Of a DNA stretch of 64,000 bases, positions 32,809 to 42,331 are shown one piece after another (the first letter of the stretch is position 1; the number at the start of each line of letters is the position of its first letter). Source of the DNA: Candidatus Omnitrophota bacterium. Lineage in GTDB: Bacteria > Omnitrophota > Gorgyraeia > Velamenicoccales > Velamenicoccaceae. The notes below the pieces were generated by a model. It was not told the DNA's origin, searched no databases, and saw only the letters and a list, made by a program, of their open reading frames with translations. The translations under genes were made by a program, and so were the position numbers. The stretch spans positions 6,303 through 70,302 of the forward strand of contig JACRLT010000004.1 of NCBI GenBank assembly GCA_016235185.1, given 5' to 3'.

Positions 32809-33104
32809 AAGGTTACGATGAAATAAAGAAGGAGGAAGATGATGACAAGAGATGCAATGTAGAAATCATTGTGGTAGATAAAGTCTTTTGCCCTCTCGAA
32901 CGCGGTACCCTCGATAGAAACGAGCGACTCATTTGGCTTGATCTTGTGCCTGACATGGTCTAGCTGCTCTTTTTTAAATCTCAAGTAAACCCCGCCGACT
33001 TTATAGGCAGGGATCTCTCCGGCTTGCGCCAGGTCAACGACTTCCTTTTCCGTAAGATTCAATATATTGGCTACCTCTCGAATAGTCAGAAGCTTCGACG
33101 TCAT
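32805..33104 (-). CDS. Membrane-anchored excisionase-type wHTH protein
   Basis: A 99-residue protein: residues about 5-52 form an excisionase/MerR-like winged helix (LLTIREVANILNLTEKEVVDLAQAG, then YLRFKKEQLDHVR). A linker and one C-terminal transmembrane helix (about 80-98) follow. This is an unusual architecture that would hold a DNA- or protein-binding domain at the inner membrane. It lies 3 bp after a bactofilin gene carrying the same kind of wHTH, suggesting a joint role. Confidence 0.75.
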   Translation of the reverse strand: MTSKLLTIREVANILNLTEKEVVDLAQAGEIPAYKVGGVYLRFKKEQLDHVRHKIKPNESLVSIEGTAFERAKDFIYHNDFYIASLVIIFLLLYFIVTL

Positions 33105-33107
33105 GCG

Positions 33108-33617
33108 TTATCCCACCTTCCCGGCTGAAACCCACTCATCGACCTTTTTACGTTCGAACTTCCAGGCATTGCCGTCCTTAAAAGCCGGGATCTTCCCGGA
33201 AGAAGCCCAATCCTGCACCGTATTTGCATCCACTTCAAGATAACGCGCCAGGCCATCGGTGTCAAAGACATCTCCGAGCATGGAACACTTACCTTGAAAT
33301 ACGGCCCCTTCGGCAATACTTAACACAGGAGTCCTTAGATTCCCGTCAACAACAGCATGTTCTGTCAAAACTATTTTCCTGGAGGCGGTTATCTCGCCCT
33401 TCACCTTACCGGATATCAAAATATCGTCTCCTGTTATAGTAGCGTCGACAATAGCGCTGTCGCCTATCTCTAAAATGCCCTTGGCTTCCAACGTGCCCTC
33501 AAATTTTCCGTTGATACGAAGATGCACGGAATCCTTAAAAGATAAGCTCCCCTGCATGGCGGAGTCTACTGTAATGACTTTCTCTTCAGTCTCCCTCTTC
33601 CTCTCTCTCAGGGCCAT
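33108..33617 (-). CDS. Bactofilin fused to wHTH domain
   Basis: Cytoskeletal bactofilin of 169 residues. The beta-helix core (about residues 18-108) shows the repeating hydrophobic pattern of the family (LRINGKFEGTLEAKGILEIGD, DILISGKVKGEITASRKI). It is followed by an excisionase-type winged helix (about 115-165, GLARYLEVDANTVQDWASSG, AWKFERKKVDEWV). The start at 33617 follows AGGAGG. Bactofilins polymerise on membranes; the extra wHTH would allow binding of DNA or a partner peptide. Confidence 0.88.
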   Translation of the reverse strand: MALRERKRETEEKVITVDSAMQGSLSFKDSVHLRINGKFEGTLEAKGILEIGDSAIVDATITGDDILISGKVKGEITASRKIVLTEHAVVDGNLRTPVLSIAEGAVFQGKCSMLGDVFDTDGLARYLEVDANTVQDWASSGKIPAFKDGNAWKFERKKVDEWVSAGKVG

Positions 33618-34056
33618 GGTGGACCTCCTTTTTAAGTAAAACGCGCTCAAATTTTCTCAAAAATAACAGTACAGTAAGCACAAGAAAAGTCACAAATACA
33701 GAGGTCTTAAAAAAACCGCAGCCGACGCTCAAACCAAGAGCCGCCACTATCCACAGGCTAGAAGCTGTTGTCAACCCCCGTACCCCGCGGGGTGAATGTA
33801 TGATAGCCCCGGCGCCAAGAAAACCGATCCCTGTAATTACGCCCGCAGCGATCCTTGTTGGATCAATGCCCACTTGTTGCGATTTATATATATCAAAAAC
33901 ATGCAGAGATGTCAACATAATCAACGTCGAGCCGACACATACAAGTATATGCGTCCTTAAACCGGCCTCGTGCCTGCGGATCTCCCTCTCTAAGCCGATC
34001 AAGCCGCTCAAGATAAACGCCACCAGTATCCTTATCATCATCTCCGTATCAGTCAT
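33586..34056 (-). CDS. MgtC/SapB family membrane protein
   Basis: A 156-residue inner-membrane protein with four to five helices and the MgtC signatures GLIGLEREIRRHEAGLRTHILVCVGS and VITGIGFLGAGAI. The family is linked to magnesium limitation and control of ATP synthase in pathogens; in environmental bacteria the role is less clear. It lacks the soluble C-terminal ACT-like domain of Salmonella MgtC. It overlaps the bactofilin start by 32 bp. Confidence 0.92.
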   Translation of the reverse strand: MTDTEMMIRILVAFILSGLIGLEREIRRHEAGLRTHILVCVGSTLIMLTSLHVFDIYKSQQVGIDPTRIAAGVITGIGFLGAGAIIHSPRGVRGLTTASSLWIVAALGLSVGCGFFKTSVFVTFLVLTVLLFLRKFERVLLKKEVHHGPEREEEGD

Positions 34057-34070
34057 AAAAACCTTCCCTT

Positions 34071-35066
34071 CTACCCGGCCAACGGGTCTAATTTTAAATG
34101 TCTTCTGCTTCCTTTATACTTAAAAACCCTCGTGCCAAGGCTTGCCACCATAGCCGCATTATCCAAACAATATTCTTTTGGCGCGATAAATAGGCGGATA
34201 TTATTATCCTTTGCCGCCAGCTCCAGCCTCTGCCTCAAATAACAGTTAAAAGCCACACCTCCGCCCATTACCAGTGTTTTGGCTTTTGACTTTAGCGCAG
34301 CACGAATGGATTTTACCACCAGATCTTTTACCACCGTCTCCTGGAAAGAAGCGCAAATATCGGCGATCATCTCATCTGTAAGCCTGCCATAAATTTTTTT
34401 AAGCTCTCCTGCTTTATATAATACAGCTGTCTTGATTCCGCTGAAGCTAAAATCCAGGCCCCGGCCGCAGTCACAGCGAAAAGCATAAGCGCCGGGGTTG
34501 CCGCGCTTTGCCAGCTTCTCAATGATAGGCCCGCCAGGGTAACCCAGGCCCAATATCTTTGCCACTTTATCAAAAGCTTCGCCTGCGGCATCGTCCCGCG
34601 TTGAACCGATCAACTCCTCGCGATCCAGGCTCTTGACTTTATACAGGCTTGTATGCCCGCCGGAAACAACTAATCCCAAGAATGGGAATGAAATCTCGTT
34701 TTCTATAAAAGCTGCGTAAAGATGCGACCGCACATGATTTATGCCGACCAACGGCAGGTCCCAGCTTAAAGCAACGCTCCGCGCAAATGAAATCCCGACA
34801 AGAAGAGAACCGATAAGGCCCGGCCCTTTCGTTACAGCGATCAGATCTAATTTCTTTGGAGTTATTGCGGCCTCTTTGAGCGCCGTATCAACGACGCTGC
34901 ATATGGCCTCCAAGTGCGCACGCGATGCGATCTCCGGTATGATCCCGCCATACCGGGCATGAAGGCTTAAAGAAGAAGATATGACGTTTGAAAGCACTTT
35001 TTTCGCATCGCTGACAACGGATGCGCAAGTCTCGTCACATGAAGTTTCAATACCCAATGCGAGCAT
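34071..35066 (-). CDS. tsaD: tRNA N6-threonylcarbamoyladenosine transferase
   Basis: Transfers threonylcarbamoyl to A37 of ANN-decoding tRNAs. The 331-residue ASKHA protein begins LALGIETSCDETCASVV and has VTKGPGLIGSLLVG, VVSGGHTSL, GEAFDKVAKILGL, YPGGP and LVMGGGVAFN. The metal-binding histidines are in INHVRSHLYA, with Arg-Ser in place of the usual Glu-Gly between them. Confidence 0.96.
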   Translation of the reverse strand: MLALGIETSCDETCASVVSDAKKVLSNVISSSLSLHARYGGIIPEIASRAHLEAICSVVDTALKEAAITPKKLDLIAVTKGPGLIGSLLVGISFARSVALSWDLPLVGINHVRSHLYAAFIENEISFPFLGLVVSGGHTSLYKVKSLDREELIGSTRDDAAGEAFDKVAKILGLGYPGGPIIEKLAKRGNPGAYAFRCDCGRGLDFSFSGIKTAVLYKAGELKKIYGRLTDEMIADICASFQETVVKDLVVKSIRAALKSKAKTLVMGGGVAFNCYLRQRLELAAKDNNIRLFIAPKEYCLDNAAMVASLGTRVFKYKGSRRHLKLDPLAG

Positions 35067-35072
35067 GTAGCT

Positions 35073-35960
35073 TTACTCAACGGTTGTAATGATCTCTGAA
35101 AGATTGACGAACCGGTAGCCTTCTGCCTCCAACTCGGGGATCATTTCTTTCAAGACTTCAATTGTAAGTGGACGGTCGTGGCCGATGCCTACGGCGACCC
35201 CCATCTGTTTGGCCCTTTGCGCTAATTTCAAAATTTGGCCTCGGATATAGACAGCGTCGCTCTCATTATCTATGAAGACATCTCTCTGGGCAAAGCCAAG
35301 CTTGAATCTCCTGGCAACGCCGCGACATACGCTTCTTGATGTAACTAAACTGTCCAAAAAGAACAAGTCTCTTGATTTTAGGTACTCCATAACAACCTTC
35401 ATAATACGCGTATCCTCGGTAGCCTTTGACCCCATGTGGTTGCTTATTCCTTTGGCATAAGGCACAACTGCAAACGCACCGTCCAAAAGGCGCACCACAC
35501 TTTTTTTGTCCATGGATATCAGGATAGTATTTTCTTCAAGCCCATAATTCTCCTTATTCTGCGGTTCCATAGGCATGTGGATTATGACATCTTTATTTTT
35601 ATGATAGGCAAGTTGCGCTACGTGCGTAGAATGCTCCTTGAAAGGCAGTATAGAAAGAGTCACATGAAAATCATTATCCGTGATAAAATCCCTGTTCTTC
35701 AAATTATAGCCCCAGTCATCGATCACGAGGGCGATCCTGCCAAGCACCACTGCAGGCCTTGGCGCGATAACGGGCTTGGCAGCAACTGTCGGTTTAACCT
35801 CTTTTTTAGGCGCGGCTTCTTTAAGGCGGACAGGCGCAACAGCCGCACGGGAAACTTTTGGCGAAGGCGCACGACGATAAATAAAATATGCCAGGAAAAC
35901 CGACTGGATAAGGATGATCACCGACAAAACAAAAATAACAAAGTTCTTGAAATTATTCAT
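35073..35960 (-). CDS. Divergent polysaccharide deacetylase (YibQ/DUF610)
   Basis: A 295-residue envelope protein with one N-terminal transmembrane anchor (about residues 7-29), a Lys/Ala/Pro-rich linker (about 33-70) and a divergent NodB-like domain: IALVIDDWGYN, VTLSILPF, DVIIHMPMEPQ, GISNHMGSKAT and FFLDSLVTSRSV. The Asp and His metal ligands are present. Family members are thought to act on cell-wall polysaccharide; it often neighbours a CtpA-type protease and EnvC, and the protease is indeed next upstream. Confidence 0.85.
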   Translation of the reverse strand: MNNFKNFVIFVLSVIILIQSVFLAYFIYRRAPSPKVSRAAVAPVRLKEAAPKKEVKPTVAAKPVIAPRPAVVLGRIALVIDDWGYNLKNRDFITDNDFHVTLSILPFKEHSTHVAQLAYHKNKDVIIHMPMEPQNKENYGLEENTILISMDKKSVVRLLDGAFAVVPYAKGISNHMGSKATEDTRIMKVVMEYLKSRDLFFLDSLVTSRSVCRGVARRFKLGFAQRDVFIDNESDAVYIRGQILKLAQRAKQMGVAVGIGHDRPLTIEVLKEMIPELEAEGYRFVNLSEIITTVE

Positions 35961-35987
35961 TATGGGTTAATGAAAATTACCTATATA

Positions 35988-36053
35988 GATCCCGATGGCT
36001 AAAAACAGCCACGGGATTAATTCGCACAGTGACTTATGGATTCCATAAGTCAC
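35988..36053. terminator. Two hairpins between protease and deacetylase genes
   Basis: 35988-36016 pairs ATCCCG and TGGCT with AGCCA and CGGGAT. 36029-36053 pairs GTGACTTATGGA with TCCATAAGTCAC around one base. Neither has a clear T-run on the minus strand, so attenuation or mRNA processing is as likely as termination. Confidence 0.45.
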
Positions 36054-36061
36054 GTGCTCAT

Positions 36062-37357
36062 TTAAGAATGCAGGCTCTTGTAGATCCTGATACTTTTAAG
36101 CAAGTCAACAGCGCGGGATAGCTGGGCGTCTTTAGAGTATATTTTCTGCAAAGCCTCTTCTTGCGAGTCCGGCTTTTTTTGTTCTACGTTTTCAAAGATC
36201 ATCTCAAGCTCTTCCTCATTTTTTATTTTCTCATCTTCCGGTTTTCCATCAAGAGGCCCTGCCTGTGCGACCAGAATATCAGGTTCAACACCTTTCTCAT
36301 GGATCGACTCGCCCTTAGGGGTATAATAACGGCTTGAGGTCAATTTAAGCGCAGAACCGTCCCTCAATGGCAGGACGGTCTGGACCGACCCCTTCCCGAA
36401 TGTCTTTTCTCCCAGGATGATCGCCCTACGGTTATCCTTAAAAGCGCCTGCCACTATTTCGCTACCTGACGCGCTCCCTTCATTGACCAAAAGGACTATA
36501 GGCATATCCACAATAGGAGACTTGAAATCAGCCTTATATTCGGCATTCTGCTTAGGGTCCCTGCCTTTTATGGAAACGATAAGCGTGCCGCGAGCCAAAA
36601 ATCTTTCAGCAACAGCTATGGCCTTATCCAAAAGGCCGCCCGGATTATTCCTTAGATCAATAACAAGCTCTAAAGCGCCCTTGTCTTTCAAATCCTTTAA
36701 TGCAATGTCCAACTCGCTAGGAGTATCCTCGGTAAATTCAACAAGTTTCAGGTAGGCTATATGGTCTTCTAAGATCTTTGACTCTTTGATATCTTTTACC
36801 TCTATCATGGAGCGCCTGATCTTATAGGAATGCAACTTGCTCTCTTTCTCTCTCCAGACAACTACGTTGACCTCTGTTCCGGGTTTACCTCTTAATTTCT
36901 TTACAACATCGCTAAGCGTAAAGTTCTTTATCACTGTATCGTCTATCTTTACAATACGGTCGCCGGTCTCAATACCGGCATCCCAGGCAAGCGTACCCTC
37001 AATAGGCGTAATGACGGTTACAAGATTGTCCTTGATCGTGATCTCTACGCCGATGCCTCCGAACTTCCCTTCGGTCTCTACTTTGAGGTCTTCATACTCC
37101 TGCGGAGTCAAGAACTGGCTGTGCGGGTCAAGGCTGTTGACCATACCGGATAGGGCCCCGTAGATCAAGTCCTTCGGCTTCGTCTGGTCAGCATATTGGG
37201 TCTGTATATACGCCAATGCGTCCGCAAAGATCTCCAATTCCTTATACGTTTCATTTTTCTTAGTGCGGTCTATGGCCGATAATGACAGGCCAGCCATACT
37301 TAAAAGGAAAAAAGATACGCAAACAAAAATAAAAAAATTTCTCAAAAACCTCATCAT
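36062..37357 (-). CDS. S41 C-terminal processing peptidase (CtpA-like)
   Basis: Periplasmic serine protease trimming proteins from their C-terminus. The 431-residue protein has a signal peptide (about 1-28), a PDZ domain (about 95-175, FGGIGVEITIKDN, IVKIDDTVI) and the catalytic domain with Ser in NEGSASGSE and Lys in GEKTFGKGSVQ. The stop overlaps nothing; the start overlaps the gatB stop by 4 bp. Confidence 0.95.
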   Translation of the reverse strand: MMRFLRNFFIFVCVSFFLLSMAGLSLSAIDRTKKNETYKELEIFADALAYIQTQYADQTKPKDLIYGALSGMVNSLDPHSQFLTPQEYEDLKVETEGKFGGIGVEITIKDNLVTVITPIEGTLAWDAGIETGDRIVKIDDTVIKNFTLSDVVKKLRGKPGTEVNVVVWREKESKLHSYKIRRSMIEVKDIKESKILEDHIAYLKLVEFTEDTPSELDIALKDLKDKGALELVIDLRNNPGGLLDKAIAVAERFLARGTLIVSIKGRDPKQNAEYKADFKSPIVDMPIVLLVNEGSASGSEIVAGAFKDNRRAIILGEKTFGKGSVQTVLPLRDGSALKLTSSRYYTPKGESIHEKGVEPDILVAQAGPLDGKPEDEKIKNEEELEMIFENVEQKKPDSQEEALQKIYSKDAQLSRAVDLLKSIRIYKSLHS

Positions 37358-38784
37358 GTTTTTTTTAGCCTTTCTGCAAGCAGGTCGCGGGCGATTTTGG
37401 GATTTGCTTTGCCGCCGGACTTTCTCATGACCTGGCCTACCAAAAACATAAGCGCATTCTCTTTACCCGCGGCGTAATCATCCACAGACCTCATATTTAC
37501 GGCCGCCACTTCTTCGATAATTTTTTTTAGCTCGTCGACATCGGAGACTTGGCCTAAGTTCTTTTCTCGGACAATTGTATCCGGCGGCTTACCCGTTTCC
37601 ACCACTTCCGCCAAAATGCTCTTGCCGGCAAGATTGCTGACAGTCCCATCTTCAACAAGCGAAATGATCTTTGTCAGGTTTTCCGGAGAAAGATGCAAGG
37701 CTTCAAAAGAAAGATTTGATTTTAAATGAGATAAGACCGGGCCGATCAGCCAGTTAGCGATCTTTTTAGGCTCATTATAGATCTTAAGACAAGCCTCAAA
37801 AAAATCCGCTAATTCTTTATCCGAGATCAGGACAGCCGCGTCTTTCTCGCCGAAACCAAAACTTGCCACAAAACGCCCTAATCTTTCTTTGGGTAATTCC
37901 GGCAAGGATTTACGTATGCCTTTAATATCCGCATCGGTGAAAGTAAACGGCGGCAGGTCAGGCTCCGGAAAATAACGATAATCATGCGCCTCTTCTTTGG
38001 ATCGCATAGAGAACGTGGCTTCTTTTTTCTCATCCCAAAGCCTTGTCTCCTGGACTATCCGCTCTCCGGCTTCAAGGCTTTTGACCTGGCGCTTAAACTC
38101 AAATTCCAAGGCAGTCCTGACAGCTTTGAATGAATTCATGTTCTTCAACTCTGCCTTTGTACCTAATTTTATCTGGCCAACAGGCCTGACTGAAATATTA
38201 GCGTCGCAACGCAAACTGCCCTTCTCCATGTCACAGTCGGAAACGCCGATATACTGGAGCGCCAGCTTCAAATCGCTTAAATACACATAGGCGTCTTCCG
38301 GAGAATGTAGATCGGGTTCACTGACGATCTCCAGAAGCGGCGTCCCTGCGCGATTAAAATCTACAAGACTACAGGCCGTGCCCTCTGGATGGATCAGCTT
38401 CCCTGCATCCTCCTCCAGGTGGACTCTCTTTATGGCAATGCGCTTTGCCTGGCCGTCGACTTTTATATCCATATACCCGTGCTCGGAAAGAGGCATGTCA
38501 AACTGTGAGATCTGAAAATTCTTAGGCAGATCCGGATAAAAATAATTTTTCCTGTCAAACTTGATAAAATTACGAATGGTACCGTTTAAGGCCAAAGCTA
38601 CTTTAGCCGCGCTAACCAGGACCTGGCTGTTTAGAACAGGCAAAGATCCGGGAAGGCCCAGGCATACAGGACAAATATTAGAATTCTCTTTTGAGCCGAA
38701 CTCGTTAGCACAGCCGCAGAAGGCTTTCGTCTTCGTCTTTAACTGCACATGTACCTCTAGGCCTATGACTGGTTCGTATTCCAT
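37354..38784 (-). CDS. gatB: Asp/Glu-tRNA(Asn/Gln) amidotransferase subunit B
   Basis: tRNA-binding and kinase subunit of the transamidosome that converts Glu-tRNA(Gln) and Asp-tRNA(Asn). The signature EPVIGLEVHVQLKTKTKAFC is at the N-terminus, with zinc-type cysteines CGCANEF and CPVCLGLPG and the C-terminal YqeY-like domain. The start is placed at 38784 (MEYEPVIGL), 5 bases after the gatA stop; an open extension to 38925 would run through gatA. Confidence 0.97.
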   Translation of the reverse strand: MEYEPVIGLEVHVQLKTKTKAFCGCANEFGSKENSNICPVCLGLPGSLPVLNSQVLVSAAKVALALNGTIRNFIKFDRKNYFYPDLPKNFQISQFDMPLSEHGYMDIKVDGQAKRIAIKRVHLEEDAGKLIHPEGTACSLVDFNRAGTPLLEIVSEPDLHSPEDAYVYLSDLKLALQYIGVSDCDMEKGSLRCDANISVRPVGQIKLGTKAELKNMNSFKAVRTALEFEFKRQVKSLEAGERIVQETRLWDEKKEATFSMRSKEEAHDYRYFPEPDLPPFTFTDADIKGIRKSLPELPKERLGRFVASFGFGEKDAAVLISDKELADFFEACLKIYNEPKKIANWLIGPVLSHLKSNLSFEALHLSPENLTKIISLVEDGTVSNLAGKSILAEVVETGKPPDTIVREKNLGQVSDVDELKKIIEEVAAVNMRSVDDYAAGKENALMFLVGQVMRKSGGKANPKIARDLLAERLKKT

Positions 38785-38789
38785 GATCG

Positions 38790-40238
38790 TTACAATTTTG
38801 GTTTCATCTTGTGCCAAAGAGTATTTTGTTCGTACGCAAATGCAAGCCTGAAGATATCCTCTTCGGCAAAAGGTTTGCCCAAGATCTGCATGCCGATAGG
38901 CAAGCCGCTTTTTGTAAAACCGCAAGGCATGGACAATGCAGGCAGGCCTGCAAGATTAACGGAGATCGTATAGATATCCGACAAATACATACTTAAAGGG
39001 TCGTCCGTTTTTTCACCGATCTTAAATGCAGGGCTCGGAGACGTAGGTGTCAGGATCAGATCAAACTCGCCTAATACCTTATCGAAATCCTCTTTGATCA
39101 AAGCCCTGACCTTTAAGGCCCTGGAGTAATACGCGTCATAATAACCGCTCGACAAAACATAAGTGCCTAAGATTATACGCCGCTTTGCTTCCTGCCCGAA
39201 CCCCTCTGCGCGCGTCTGTTTATACATTGAGATCAAAGCAGGTTCTTTTTCAACCGATTTATGGCTAGCCCTGAACCCGTACTGGACGCCGTCAAACCGC
39301 GCCAAATTAGACGAGGCCTCGGCTGTAGCGATGATGTAATATACGGCAACCGCATATTCCGTATGAGGAAGGCTGACTTCTCCGAATTGGACGCCGAAAC
39401 TTTCTAATTTCGCCTTTGCGTCGTTTAAAGCCTGGCGGACCTCCGGATCCATGCCTTCAACGAAATATTCTTTCGGGATACCAACGCGCATGCCGCGAAC
39501 GCCTTTCTCAAGGCTTCTTACGTAGTCCGGCACAGGGATATCTACGGATGTCGCATCGTTCTTATCGTGGCCGGCTATTACCTTCAAAAGAAGCGCATTA
39601 TCGCGGACGTCTTTTGTCATCGGCCCTATCTGATCAAGGCTTGAAGCAAATGCGATAAGGCCGTAACGCGAAACGCGGCCATATGTCGGTTTCAAGCCGA
39701 CTACGCCGCATAGCGCTGCGGGCTGGCGTATGGAACCGCCGGTATCCGACCCCAAAGCTAGAATAGCTTCGTCCGCCGCTACCGCTGCAGCCGAACCCCC
39801 CGATGAACCGCCTGGCACGCGCTCTAGGTCCCAGGGATTACGCGTCGGGTAAAATGATGAGTTTTCACAGGAAGAACCAAAAGCGAACTCATCCATATTG
39901 GTCTTTCCAAAAATAAGCGCGCCTTGTTCCTTTAATTTTTTCACGACGGTCGCATCGTATGGCGCTACAAAACCCGAAAGGATACGCGAGGCGCATTCAG
40001 TCAGATCTCCATCGCTGCAGATATTATCCTTGATGGAAACGGGGATGCCGTTCAGTTGTGCGTCGACTGAATTCCGGGATGAGGATTTTTTAAAAAAAGG
40101 CTGCCTGGCATAAGCCCGTACTTTTGGCTCTACTTTGTCAAAGCGGTCCTTTAAATCAGAAAGTATATGCGCAGAAGTTATCTTTGCGGATCTCAAAGAC
40201 TCTGATAATTCATGTGCCGTTAAAAGATTAAGGTTCAT
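38790..40238 (-). CDS. gatA: Asp/Glu-tRNA amidotransferase subunit A
   Basis: Amidase subunit that releases ammonia from glutamine. The 482-residue protein has the amidase triad: Lys in VSIKDNIC and the serines in the GGSSGGSAAAVAADE and LGSDTGGSIRQPA stretches. It lies in the standard order gatC-gatA-gatB with a 4-bp overlap to gatC. Confidence 0.97.
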   Translation of the reverse strand: MNLNLLTAHELSESLRSAKITSAHILSDLKDRFDKVEPKVRAYARQPFFKKSSSRNSVDAQLNGIPVSIKDNICSDGDLTECASRILSGFVAPYDATVVKKLKEQGALIFGKTNMDEFAFGSSCENSSFYPTRNPWDLERVPGGSSGGSAAAVAADEAILALGSDTGGSIRQPAALCGVVGLKPTYGRVSRYGLIAFASSLDQIGPMTKDVRDNALLLKVIAGHDKNDATSVDIPVPDYVRSLEKGVRGMRVGIPKEYFVEGMDPEVRQALNDAKAKLESFGVQFGEVSLPHTEYAVAVYYIIATAEASSNLARFDGVQYGFRASHKSVEKEPALISMYKQTRAEGFGQEAKRRIILGTYVLSSGYYDAYYSRALKVRALIKEDFDKVLGEFDLILTPTSPSPAFKIGEKTDDPLSMYLSDIYTISVNLAGLPALSMPCGFTKSGLPIGMQILGKPFAEEDIFRLAFAYEQNTLWHKMKPKL

Positions 40239-40522
40239 TCGATGACCTTCGGCACTTTAAAAAACTGCCCTTCACGGCTTGGCGCGTTTTGCAGGACTTT
40301 TTGCGGGTCTATTGAAGGCAAAACAGTATCCTGACGGTACACATTTTTAATATCCAGGACGTGTGCCATTGGTATTATCTTGGAAACATCGACTTTTTTA
40401 AGTTTATCGATATATCCGAGTATGGATCCCAACTGCTCTCGGAAATGCTCGACCTCGGCCTCTGCTAAACCAAGCCGTGCGAGATTAGCGATATATTTTA
40501 CTTCTTCTTTGGATATAGCCAT
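40235..40522 (-). CDS. gatC: Asp/Glu-tRNA amidotransferase subunit C
   Basis: Small subunit that clamps GatA and GatB. From the start at 40522 it is 95 residues (MAISKEEVKYIANLARLGL ... VYRQDTVLPS ... GQFFKVPKVIE), the normal length; the frame is open to 40588 but that extension does not resemble GatC. Confidence 0.95.
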   Translation of the reverse strand: MAISKEEVKYIANLARLGLAEAEVEHFREQLGSILGYIDKLKKVDVSKIIPMAHVLDIKNVYRQDTVLPSIDPQKVLQNAPSREGQFFKVPKVIE

Positions 40523-40565
40523 GCCATTACTCCTTGAGTCACAATCAGTTAATCGTTTTAATATA

Positions 40566-41384
40566 TCACTGACGCTTTGAAATGTCAAAAATTAGATTAC
40601 TCAATCGGACGAAATCTAAAAGCGCCAACTCTTGCGGGCGACGCAGAAGCAGCTCACGGCAGGGAAGCCCGTTAAGTTCCTCTTTTGTAAAGAGCCTGCC
40701 AAGAGAGCCGTAAAGCCTCTTCCTCCTTTGGCCAAAGGCATAACGAATGATCTTAAATAACAGGGCCTCGGATCTCGCGCCATGAAATGCTTGAGGCTCT
40801 CTAAAAGGTTTAAGCCTAATAAAACAAGAGTCGACTTTAGGCGCAGGATAAAAAGAAGACCCCTTGATCTTGAACAAAACTTGCGGCCTACAGAAATAAT
40901 TGACGAAACACGATAAGGACCCGTATACTCTTGTACCCGGAGCAGACGTCACCCTCTCTGCAACTTCCTTCTGGACCATTATAAAAATATCATCGATAAA
41001 ACGACGATTTTCAAAAAGGTACTCGAGTATGGGTGTTGTAATGTAATAAGGCAGATTGGCTACTATTTTTACAATACCTATCTTTCTTTTCTTGAGTGTA
41101 CGCTTTAGATCAAACTTCAGAATATCGCAGCAAAAAATATCAATATTTTTAAGGTCGCGCGCTGCAACCTCCAGATTCGCGCACAATCCACGGTCTATCT
41201 CAACAGCCAGGACCCTGCGCGATCGCTTGGCCAATTCGAAAGTCAAGTTCCCCTGGCCAGGCCCGATCTCTAAAATAAAGTCCCTTTTCCGTACTTCGAC
41301 GGCCTTTAGGATCTTGGCTATGATATTTTTGTCGAAAAGGAAATTTTGACCGAAACGCTTTAAAGGAGGCAGAGCATTCTTCAT
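40566..41384 (-). CDS. rsmA: 16S rRNA dimethyladenosine transferase
   Basis: Dimethylates two adjacent adenines near the 3' end of 16S rRNA. The 272-residue protein from M at 41384 has RFGQNFLFD, LEIGPGQGNLTFELAK, VLAVEIDRGL and the catalytic VANLPYYITTPI. It overlaps the pdxA stop by 4 bp, the common pdxA-rsmA coupling. Confidence 0.97.
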   Translation of the reverse strand: MKNALPPLKRFGQNFLFDKNIIAKILKAVEVRKRDFILEIGPGQGNLTFELAKRSRRVLAVEIDRGLCANLEVAARDLKNIDIFCCDILKFDLKRTLKKRKIGIVKIVANLPYYITTPILEYLFENRRFIDDIFIMVQKEVAERVTSAPGTRVYGSLSCFVNYFCRPQVLFKIKGSSFYPAPKVDSCFIRLKPFREPQAFHGARSEALLFKIIRYAFGQRRKRLYGSLGRLFTKEELNGLPCRELLLRRPQELALLDFVRLSNLIFDISKRQ

Positions 41385-42331
41385 CGGCGGGTATTTCTGG
41401 CTAACTTTGAGGCGAGCCGGATTGCAGCGATCATTGAACCCGGACACGCTATATTTTTCCCGGCAATATCAAAAGCCGTACCGTGAACAGGAGACGTGCG
41501 GATAATAGGCAGGCCTGCAGTCAGATTAACGCCCGCACCAAACTCAAGGAGCTTAAAAGGAATGAGCCCCTGGTCATGATAGGCGGCCACGACCAGGTCA
41601 AACTCACCTTTTGACGCGCGATAAAAAACAGTATCAGCCGGATATGGGCCAAAAAAATGCCCTTTGTATTTTTTTTCGAGTTTTTTAATAGCAGGAATAA
41701 TAACAGTCTTTTCTTCGTTCCCAAAAAGGCCTGTCTCACCCGCATGCGGATTCAATCCGCATACAGCGATCTTTGGATCGCGTATCTTAAAACTGTATTT
41801 TAGCAGATCATAAACTGTACAGCCGCAGCCTATAATGCGTTCACGGGTCAACGCGTTGATGGCTTTTTTTAAAGAAAGGTGCCGGGTCAAAAGGACTACT
41901 TTTAGCGACGCAGAAACAAACACCATCTCAACCCGCTCTACGCCAAACGCGTGGGCCAAAAATTCAGTATGCCCTGGCCATATAAACCCGCATTTTTTGA
42001 CGTTCTCTTTTGAAATAGGGCCTGTAACTAAAGCTTGCGCTTCCCCTCGCTTGATCCAGGCTACGGCAGCATCAAGATATCCGATGCTGGCCCTTGCCCC
42101 CGCAACAGAAGGCGCACCAGGCTTAAAAAACTTGGCGCCTTCGTTCTCCTGGTCAATCAACGAGATATTACCTGACTGCCTAAACCCATATCTGGATAGA
42201 ACCCCTGCGTCCCCAAAGATAAAAAAAACCGCATCACGGATGCGGCGCATCTGGGGCAAGGCCTTTGTTATTACTTCAGGGCCGATGCCGCAAGGGTCTC
42301 CCATACTTACAGCTATATTTATTCGGCTCAT
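41381..42331 (-). CDS. pdxA: 4-hydroxythreonine-4-phosphate dehydrogenase
   Basis: Supplies the amino-ketone substrate of PdxJ in vitamin B6 synthesis. The 316-residue protein has SMGDPCGIGPEVITKAL, ALVTGPISKE, GHTEFLAHAFG and AAYHDQGLIPFK with metal-binding histidines. It overlaps the SurA-like gene by 4 bp. Confidence 0.97.
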   Translation of the reverse strand: MSRINIAVSMGDPCGIGPEVITKALPQMRRIRDAVFFIFGDAGVLSRYGFRQSGNISLIDQENEGAKFFKPGAPSVAGARASIGYLDAAVAWIKRGEAQALVTGPISKENVKKCGFIWPGHTEFLAHAFGVERVEMVFVSASLKVVLLTRHLSLKKAINALTRERIIGCGCTVYDLLKYSFKIRDPKIAVCGLNPHAGETGLFGNEEKTVIIPAIKKLEKKYKGHFFGPYPADTVFYRASKGEFDLVVAAYHDQGLIPFKLLEFGAGVNLTAGLPIIRTSPVHGTAFDIAGKNIACPGSMIAAIRLASKLARNTRR

